Source of the DNA: Treponema sp.
Lineage (GTDB): Bacteria; Spirochaetota; Spirochaetia; Treponematales; Treponemataceae
Assembly: GCA_016282455.1 (NCBI GenBank)
Contig: JAEEKM010000160.1
Coordinates: forward strand, 1-6,409
Length of the DNA stretch: 6,409 bases
Direction: 5' to 3'
Shown: positions 1 through 4,031 of the stretch, piece after piece
Numbering within the stretch: position 1 is the stretch's first letter
Layout: every line of letters starts with the position of its first letter
The notes under the pieces: model-generated
Seen by the model: the letters and a program-made list of their open reading frames with translations, nothing else
Told to the model about the DNA's origin: nothing
The model's database searches: none
Position numbers and translations under genes: made by a program

Positions 1-29
1 AAAAAAAAGCCACTCTTTTAAGAGTGACT
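1..29 (-). terminator. Intrinsic terminator of the tRNA-Gly/tRNA-Leu transcript
   Basis: Read on the minus strand, a hairpin with arms at 20-26 and 11-17 (CACTCTT against AAGAGTG, with the innermost pair opened into a tetraloop) runs straight into eight U residues (positions 8-1). It begins about 7 nt after the 3' end of tRNA-Leu, so it closes the two-tRNA transcript. The U-tract reaches the window edge and may be longer. Confidence 0.85.
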
Positions 30-35
30 GTGTAA

Positions 36-117
36 TGCGGAGAACCTGACTTGAACAGGCACAGCTTTCGCCACCAGCACCTCAAGCTGGCGTGTCTACC
101 AATTCCACCATCCCCGC
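36..117 (-). tRNA. tRNA-Leu (anticodon GAG)
   Basis: The minus strand gives an 82-nt class II tRNA. The acceptor stem GCGGGGA pairs with UCUCCGC, and the discriminator is A, as usual for leucine. The anticodon stem CCAGC/GCTGG holds the loop TTGAGGT, so the anticodon is GAG (reads CUC and CUU). A long variable arm and a T-arm with loop TTCAAGT follow. The 3' CCA is not encoded; TTA follows the discriminator, so CCA must be added after transcription. CTT is the main leucine codon of the nearby acpP (5 of 7), which this tRNA would decode. It lies 4 nt downstream of tRNA-Gly in the same transcript. Confidence 0.96.
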
Positions 118-121
118 AGGA

Positions 122-194
122 AGCGGCAGAAGGGAGTCGAACCCTCGTCTCCAGCTTGGAAGGCTGGGGTAATGAGCCGTTATACGACTGCCGC
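122..194 (-). tRNA. tRNA-Gly (anticodon UCC)
   Basis: The minus strand gives a 73-nt tRNA. The acceptor stem GCGGCAG pairs with CTGCCGC and the discriminator is U, typical of bacterial tRNA-Gly. The anticodon arm CCAGC-CTTCCAA-GCTGG gives anticodon UCC (reads GGA and GGG). The T-arm GAGGG-TTCGACT-CCCTT is canonical. CCA is not encoded. It is the first gene of the tRNA-Gly/tRNA-Leu transcript and starts only a few nt after the predicted transcription start. Confidence 0.96.
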
Positions 195-207
195 AGGTGA
201 TGATGTG

Positions 208-236
208 AATATATCAGACGGTAAAAAAAATGTCAA
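208..236 (-). promoter_or_regulatory. Sigma-70-type promoter for the tRNA pair
   Basis: The minus strand shows a perfect -35 TTGACA (236-231), a 17-nt spacer, and the -10 hexamer TATATT (213-208). Transcription would start near 200, leaving a leader of only about 5-7 nt before tRNA-Gly. The near-consensus hexamers fit the strong expression expected of stable RNA genes. Confidence 0.85.
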
Positions 237-280
237 GATGTAAATGCAAATTTTTTGAATTTTTTTAAAATTTTTTTTTT

Positions 281-383
281 AGGAACTTACGCCCGGCTGG
301 AGGGGCGGCGGAGCCGTTCACGCGAAGCGGGAATGAAACCCCGCAAGACGGGGACCCCAGGCAAACTGCAGCCGGTTGGAGCG
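281..383. other. GC-rich structured island: candidate ncRNA or dispersed palindromic element
   Basis: A GC-rich block of about 100 nt sits abruptly between A/T tracts (T10 at 271-280, then an A-rich stretch from 384). It can fold as one branched unit. The closing helix is CCGGCTG (293-299) with CAGCCGG (369-375), followed by GGGG (302-305) with CCCC (355-358). Three hairpins lie inside: CGGC-gga-GCCG (306-316), CGC-gaa-GCG (321-329) and CCCCG-caaga-CGGGG (339-353). On the plus strand two loops are GNA-type triloops, which mildly favours a plus-strand RNA. I see no convincing dedicated promoter or terminator on either strand. A dispersed genomic repeat is the main alternative. A short minus-strand open frame across it looks like a product of base composition. 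The rest of the spacer (195-583) holds only the promoters and inverted repeat listed separately. Confidence 0.45.
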
Positions 384-440
384 AAAAAATAAAAGATATA
401 TATTGAAAATTCCGTTCAAAAAATATGAAAAGAAATAATT

Positions 441-463
441 TGACAAAAAATGTCATTTTGTCA
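441..463. promoter_or_regulatory. Inverted repeat upstream of the rpmF promoter: candidate operator
   Basis: TGACAAAA (441-448) and TTTTGTCA (456-463) form an exact 8-bp inverted repeat with a 7-nt spacer. A second, overlapping palindrome pairs TGACA (441-445) with TGTCA (451-455). The element ends 10 nt before the -35 hexamer at 474, a position suited to a DNA-binding regulator. It does not match the Bacillus FapR operator as I remember it. It is A/T-rich, so chance symmetry is possible. Confidence 0.4.
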
Positions 464-473
464 GAAAAAATAC

Positions 474-503
474 TTGACTTTTTTTACAAAAGGGGCTTAT
501 ACT
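474..503 (+). promoter_or_regulatory. Sigma-70-type promoter of rpmF-acpP(-rnc)
   Basis: A -35 TTGACT (474-479), an 18-nt spacer and a -10 TATACT (498-503) predict a start near 510 and a leader of about 74 nt before rpmF. It is the best promoter match between the tRNA promoter and rpmF on the plus strand. An upstream TTGACA (440-445) lacks a suitably spaced -10. Confidence 0.75.
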
Positions 504-583
504 CATTGACAAGAAGTTGGAATCTGTAGTAATATTAGCAACGTTATACAGACAACTAACAATTTATAGCGAGGTTATATATT

Positions 584-772
584 ATGGCAGTACCCAGAGC
601 GAAAACTTCAAAAGCTGTTACCAAGAGAAGACGTGGAGTGAACATGCACCTTGATGCACCCAATCTTGTTCCCTGCAACAACTGCAGCAACCTTGTTTTG
701 CCACACCATGTGTGCCCAAAATGCGGTTTCTACAGAGGACGTCAGGTTATTACTCCCGAAGTGAACGGCTAA
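584..772 (+). CDS. rpmF: 50S ribosomal protein L32
   Basis: A 62-aa basic protein of the large ribosomal subunit, of normal length for bL32. The N-terminus (MAVPRAKTSKAVTKRRRG) is the conserved rRNA-binding signature of the family. A zinc ribbon follows: C31-x2-C34 and C44-x2-C47, so this is the zinc-binding (C+) form, with all four ligands present. The C-terminal segment GFYRGRQV is also typical. The ATG follows GAGG (571-574) at 9-nt spacing. It is the first gene after the promoter at 474-503 and is followed 71 nt later by acpP. This pairing with fatty-acid synthesis genes is common in bacteria and links ribosome and membrane production. Confidence 0.97.
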   Translation: MAVPRAKTSKAVTKRRRGVNMHLDAPNLVPCNNCSNLVLPHHVCPKCGFYRGRQVITPEVNG

Positions 773-843
773 GCTAGCGTAAAAAGGCTTACCTCACATC
801 TGTTGGTCGGTAAACTCACAAACTTATTCCATAGGAGAAAAAA

Positions 844-1080
844 ATGGACGAATTGTTTGAGAAGATGCAGAAACTGATTGCTGAGAAACTTGAGATTGAC
901 CCTTCAAAGGTAACTCTTGAGGCTTCATTCCGTGGCGATCTTGGCGCAGACAGCCTTGACACTTACGAACTTGTTTATGCTATCGAGGAAGAGACTGGTG
1001 TTCAGATTCCCGATGACAAGGCAAATGAGTTTGAGACCGTTAAGGACGCTTACGACTACATCAAGTCACAGAAGCAGTAA
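844..1080 (+). CDS. acpP: Acyl carrier protein
   Basis: A 78-aa acidic protein that carries growing acyl chains on a 4'-phosphopantetheine arm during type II fatty-acid synthesis in the cytoplasm. The modification site is S37 in GADSLD, followed by the helix II sequence ELVYAIEEE that docks with partner enzymes. Length and fold are standard: helix I at about 3-16, helix II 37-51, helix IV about 66-76. A minor deviation is Tyr41 in DTYELV, where Val is more usual. The start follows AGGAG (833-837) with 6-nt spacing. It shares the rpmF promoter, and an intrinsic terminator begins 49 nt after its stop. Leucine is mostly encoded by CTT, a sign of strong codon bias. Confidence 0.97.
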   Translation: MDELFEKMQKLIAEKLEIDPSKVTLEASFRGDLGADSLDTYELVYAIEEETGVQIPDDKANEFETVKDAYDYIKSQKQ

Positions 1081-1100
1081 TTCTTTCGGATTATGATTTT

Positions 1101-1122
1101 GGGAATGAGTTTGCTTGTTCCC
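1101..1122 (+). other. Hairpin between acpP and the terminator
   Basis: GGGAATGAG (1101-1109) pairs with CTTGTTCCC (1114-1122), making 9 bp with two tandem G-U wobbles and a TTTG loop. It has no U-tract of its own and lies 6 nt before the terminator hairpin at 1129. It may protect the acpP 3' end or act as a processing site in the rnc leader. No function is demonstrated. Confidence 0.45.
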
Positions 1123-1128
1123 GGCGAA

Positions 1129-1161
1129 AAGCACGGTACTGGTTACTGTGCTTTTTTTTTT
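1129..1161 (+). terminator. Intrinsic terminator or attenuator between acpP and rnc
   Basis: AAGCACGGTA (1129-1138) pairs with TACTGTGCTT (1144-1153), making 10 bp with one G-U wobble and a 5-nt loop. The arm runs into ten consecutive T residues (1152-1161). This should end most rpmF-acpP transcripts and leave rnc to readthrough. I see no clear promoter between it and the rnc start at 1181. Confidence 0.85.
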
Positions 1162-1180
1162 ATTCCTTTTTGGAGGATTT

Positions 1181-1927
1181 ATGAATGAACTTGATTTGCA
1201 GTATGAGATGAGGCCTTTAAGTGCTTCCCGTAAAAAGGAACTTGAGGAATTTTGCAGGAATCTTGATTTGCATTTTAAAAACCTGGGTCTTTTGGACCTG
1301 GCTTTCCATCACAGGAGTTTTTCGAATGAAAATAAAGACCACCGCAGGTTTAATAATGAGCGCCTTGAGTTTTTGGGTGACAGTGTGCTGGGGCTTGCTA
1401 CTGCGGCTTTTTTGTATGATGATATGGCGGGGAACCCTGAGGGGGATCTTGCTAAAATAAAATCTACTGTGGTAAGTGAAAAGTCTCTTGCTCCAATTGC
1501 ACTTGAGAAAATGCATATTGACCGTTATCTGGTTATGGGTAAGGGGGAAGAACTTTCCGGCGGGCGTAAGAAGGCTGCTATTCTGGCGGATGCTGTGGAA
1601 GCGGTTATCGGAGCACTTTATCTTGATTCTGGTTATGCAGCGGCAGAGAAACTTGTTCTTGAACTGATGATTCCGGCAGTGAGGGCGGTTCAGACGGAAG
1701 GTGATACCGGGGATTATAAAACCATGCTGCAGGAATACTTCCAGAAGAAGAATAAAGCCTGTCCTGTTTATGAACTTGTGAGTACCAGCGGACCAGACCA
1801 TGACAGGAAGTTTGAAGTTGCGGTTCACCTTGGAAACAAAACTTTTGGGCCTGCCGTGGGTAAGAGTAAAAAGAGGGCAGAGCAGCTTGTGGCAAAACTT
1901 GCCCTGGAGAAGCTTGGAGTTTTGTAG
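1181..1927 (+). CDS. rnc: Ribonuclease III
   Basis: A 248-aa double-strand-specific endoribonuclease that processes rRNA precursors and structured mRNAs as a homodimer. The catalytic domain (about 15-170) contains the signature NERLEFLGDS (59-68). The metal-binding residues are all present: E63 and D67 in the signature, D137 and E140 in ADAVEA. A double-stranded-RNA-binding domain follows (about 178-246), starting DYKTMLQEYFQ and ending in the conserved GKSKKRAEQLVAKLAL. The protein is slightly longer than E. coli RNase III because of an N-terminal extension of about 20 residues. The ATG at 1181 is chosen because GGAGG (1172-1176) precedes it. The frame stays open back to a TTG at 1115, but that start would put the terminator hairpin inside the coding region and add a hydrophobic tail not typical of the family. 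Expression probably depends on readthrough of the terminator at 1129-1161. Confidence 0.96.
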   Translation: MNELDLQYEMRPLSASRKKELEEFCRNLDLHFKNLGLLDLAFHHRSFSNENKDHRRFNNERLEFLGDSVLGLATAAFLYDDMAGNPEGDLAKIKSTVVSEKSLAPIALEKMHIDRYLVMGKGEELSGGRKKAAILADAVEAVIGALYLDSGYAAAEKLVLELMIPAVRAVQTEGDTGDYKTMLQEYFQKKNKACPVYELVSTSGPDHDRKFEVAVHLGNKTFGPAVGKSKKRAEQLVAKLALEKLGVL

Positions 1928-1936
1928 GCCCCTGTC

Positions 1937-1969
1937 ACCCTGAACTTGATTCAAGGGTTATTTTTGTTT
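1937..1969 (+). terminator. Probable rnc terminator formed by a palindromic repeat motif
   Basis: Ten nt after the rnc stop, ACCCTGAA (1937-1944) pairs with TTCAaGGGT (1950-1958) across a 5-nt loop with one bulged A. A T-rich tail (TTATTTTTGTTT) follows. The motif CACCCTGAACTTGATTCA resembles palindromes I recall as widely dispersed in many bacterial genomes, so a mobile repeat may have been co-opted as a terminator. The T-tract is interrupted, so efficiency is uncertain. Confidence 0.6.
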
Positions 1970-1974
1970 CATAT

Positions 1975-2066
1975 GCTGGTTTCGAGAACCTTGACTTATG
2001 TATAAATTGCTGGTTTCGAGAGCCTCAACCAGCGGATTAACTGTTGTTTCGAGAGCCTCAACCAGC
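1975..2066. repeat. Three-copy REP-like palindromic repeat array
   Basis: Three copies of an imperfect palindrome lie in the convergent spacer between rnc and the minus-strand operon. Copy 2 (2009-2033) is complete: arms GCTGGTT and AACCAGC around TCGAGAGCCTC, with an inner GAG/CTC pairing. Copy 3 (2042-2066) keeps the right arm exactly but has two changes in the left arm. Copy 1 (1975-1995) keeps the left arm and core but has lost the right arm. The core TTTCGAGA recurs at 34-nt and 33-nt spacing. The placement, between two converging 3' ends, is typical of REP-type elements. Confidence 0.8.
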
Positions 2067-2080
2067 GTATTTAAAAAGCC

Positions 2081-2803
2081 TTATTCTTTGGGGGCGGACT
2101 GATTCTTTTCCCGGGCGTAGCGGCGGCTTTCTATGTAAGCAAAATCGTTTCTTCCCTTCTTTGAGTACCTGAAGCCAAAACTTATCTGGTACTGCCAGGC
2201 GTAGTCGTAGGGCTGAATCAATCTGTTGGTACCGAGATTGGGGTAGTCCACCGTAAAGGCTCCGTTTAAGAGAAGAGACCAGTGGTGGGCAAGGGGAAGG
2301 TCTATTCCTGCCATCATTTCTACACCCAGGTAGTGAAGGTAAAACTCATCCGTGAGCTGGAAAGTGTAGTGAAGGCCCGGAACAAAATGAATGCGCACGT
2401 ACTTCCATATATCCGACTGAAAATGAGGACCATAGAAAATATCTGCTGCAAAAAGGAACATTTGTTTTGTTCTCTGCTGCATTCCGTTAAAGGTATGGAA
2501 AATGGGATAGAAAGCGCTTATCTGAAGATAACTGTCGGCAGGCTGAATGTTTTTTGTCTGAAGGGCAACATAGACACCCATGAGATAATCCTGTCTTACA
2601 AAATTACTTCTGTTTTCTTTTAATTCCACGCGGTTAATCTGTGTGGCGATGATTCCTTCATTGAACATTGCAAAGGGAAGATTTTCAATTTCCGGGAATC
2701 CTGTGCGGGGGTTGAGGGGAGTTTCAGTTTATTTTTCAGTCTGGGCAAAAGAAAGAGAAATTGCAGTTGCCAGAAGCAGTAAAAGTGCAAGTGTTTTTTT
2801 CAT
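2081..2803 (-). pseudogene. Exported beta-rich (outer-membrane-like) protein interrupted by an in-frame TAA
   Basis: The minus-strand frame starts at ATG 2803 with a textbook signal peptide (MKKTLALLLLLATAISLSFA, predicted cleavage before Q21). It meets TAA at codon 25 (2731-2729) and then continues open in the same frame to a stop at 2083-2081. The whole frame is 240 codons apart from that stop. The part after the stop is rich in aromatic residues and alternating polar/hydrophobic stretches, as in spirochaete outer-membrane beta-barrel proteins, but I do not recognise the family. The ATG at 2668 (codon 46) has no ribosome binding site and would lack the signal peptide, so it is unlikely to be the start. 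The start at 2803 lies 14 nt after the upstream lipoprotein's stop, with GGTGA (2813-2809) as a modest binding site. It is the last gene of the minus-strand operon. A sequencing error or stop readthrough are alternatives to a true pseudogene. Confidence 0.75.
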
Positions 2804-2817
2804 TCCGGTCACCAATC

Positions 2818-3198
2818 CTAGCGTGAAACGTGGTAGAGCATGAGGGCTTTTTGTGTGCCGTTGTCTGACCAGGTTATGTAAAGTATGGCACCTGTAACAT
2901 CCCAGGTGGTTATTTTTGAAGCTGTGTTTCCTGTGCTTGATTCATAGGTGTAGGTGATTGTGTTGTCAATTACTGTGTAGGTTCCCGTGTAGTTTGTGGG
3001 TACGGGGTCGCCGTTTGAGTCTACGGTAGTTGCAATGCTTGCGCTGAATTCACCTTCTGCCTGAAAAGTGATTGAGTTTCCGTCGTTGTCCATCCATTTT
3101 CCGTAGAGGGGATTTGGCGTGTAGCAGGAGGATAAAAGTGCGCTAAAAGTAAGGGCTAATGCAAGTGCTGAAAGAATAATTGTAATCTGTTTTTTCAT
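2818..3198 (-). CDS. Small lipocalin-like lipoprotein
   Basis: A 126-aa predicted lipoprotein. The signal sequence ends in a lipobox LSSC with C25 as the lipidated residue, so the mature protein is only about 102 residues and anchored to a membrane. The mature part begins PNPLYGKWMDNDGNSITF and then runs as alternating beta strands with GTYTVIDNTITYTY and ILYITW. This pattern resembles the small lipocalin-like domains common among Treponema lipoproteins; the family is inferred from pattern only, and the ligand is unknown. The ATG overlaps the stop of the upstream gene as ATGA, and GGAGA (3209-3205) lies 6 nt before it, so translation is probably coupled. It sits between the 278-aa secreted protein and the interrupted outer-membrane-like gene. 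Confidence 0.85.
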   Translation of the reverse strand: MKKQITIILSALALALTFSALLSSCYTPNPLYGKWMDNDGNSITFQAEGEFSASIATTVDSNGDPVPTNYTGTYTVIDNTITYTYESSTGNTASKITTWDVTGAILYITWSDNGTQKALMLYHVSR

Positions 3199-4031
3199 TT
3201 TGATTCTCCGTAAAAATTATAGGTATAGTCAATGGCTGTTGCTTCAAATCCTGCAGGTTCTACAAGATAGTAGCCGCCGCCTGCTTTTTGTTTTTTTATT
3301 TCTACATTCTCGTAGGAAACTTTTCCTGGGTACATACCCTTTACAAGAATTGTATTTATCATTTTTCCGTTGCCATAAATGTTTGCTTTTGTGGTCATGG
3401 TTCCGTTAAAAATCCAGTCTTCGCTGTCGCTGTAGTTTGTGTATTTCATTGGCACTACGCCGCTAAAGCCCTGAACTTTTGTTTCGTAGGAGAGGGTGCC
3501 GCTTAAATCTCCCTTGATTTTTTCTTTTCCCATTTTGTCAAAGATGTTGGGTTTGTGCATGAGGGTGAGTTTGGAATGGGAATAGATGATTGCTTTGTTA
3601 AAGGCAATAAAATACAGGGTTGGAGAAAGGGCAGGCCAGCCTTCAAGAACTGCTGTTTCAGTAATGGTTTTTCCAGCAGGGGAAACAAAACTTATGCGGT
3701 AGTAATATTTTTCCAGAGGCTTTGCATCTTTTACTTCGTGAACATAACATTGAGGTTCAGTTTTTGACACGGTGGCAATTTGTGTAAAAGATGAATCTTT
3801 TTCTTTTGAAAAGAGAATGTTAAAACTTCCTTCCTGAACAAAGTTTCCGTCCCACTCAAGTAAAATGGGGTAAGTAAAAAGTTTTTCTTCCTCTGGTTCA
3901 TACTCCCTGCAGCCGGTAAAATACTCTGCCTGACTTGCACGGGCAGAAGTGAAAGTGTCATTAGCGGCGGCAAAAACTTGTGAGATGAAAAGAGAAGCAA
4001 GTGTTAGTACAAGTGCGATTTGTTTTTTCAT
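3195..4031 (-). CDS. Secreted single-FN3-like protein with a shared C-terminal domain
   Basis: A 278-aa exported protein. Residues 1-22 form a signal peptide (MKKQIALVLTLASLFISQVFAA) without a lipobox cysteine, so it is probably periplasmic or surface-released rather than lipidated. Residues about 50-130 resemble one fibronectin-III-like domain (ILLEW, FNILFSKEKDSSF, YYYRISFVSPAGK). Residues about 131-272 are a beta-rich domain that matches the C-terminus of the upstream 753-aa protein, sharing KLTLMHK, GDLSGTLSY, GMYPG and AGGGYY. Two cysteines remain in the mature part (C41, C95) and could form a disulfide. The start codon overlaps the upstream stop as TAATG, and a GGGAGAAG binding site precedes it. 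The gene looks like a trimmed paralogue of its upstream neighbour that kept one FN3 repeat. Function unknown. Confidence 0.88.
   Translation of the reverse strand: MKKQIALVLTLASLFISQVFAAANDTFTSARASQAEYFTGCREYEPEEEKLFTYPILLEWDGNFVQEGSFNILFSKEKDSSFTQIATVSKTEPQCYVHEVKDAKPLEKYYYRISFVSPAGKTITETAVLEGWPALSPTLYFIAFNKAIIYSHSKLTLMHKPNIFDKMGKEKIKGDLSGTLSYETKVQGFSGVVPMKYTNYSDSEDWIFNGTMTTKANIYGNGKMINTILVKGMYPGKVSYENVEIKKQKAGGGYYLVEPAGFEATAIDYTYNFYGESK

Noticed and set aside
281..383. GC-rich island as a tRNA or tRNA remnant
   Set aside because: The branched fold superficially recalls a cloverleaf, but there is no 7-bp acceptor with discriminator, no T-loop TTCRA motif and no anticodon arm of correct size.
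265..456. 63-codon minus-strand open frame across the GC-rich island
   Set aside because: No ribosome binding site, low-complexity Phe/Lys ends encoded by A/T tracts, and its middle coincides with the RNA-like stems. It is best explained by base composition.
1217..1954. Long minus-strand open frame opposite rnc
   Set aside because: It is antisense to a clear RNase III gene, has no recognisable domain or binding site, and its composition is that of a shadow frame.
1975..2066. Possible small CRISPR array
   Set aside because: The repeats are degenerate, the separating stretches are only about 8-13 nt, and no cas genes are visible. REP-like palindromes fit better.
2282..2623. 113-codon plus-strand open frame
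   Set aside because: It is antisense to the exported beta-rich protein, with no domain or convincing binding site.
2729..2731. Recoding of the in-frame stop as selenocysteine or pyrrolysine
   Set aside because: The codon is TAA, not TGA or TAG, so these recoding routes do not apply.
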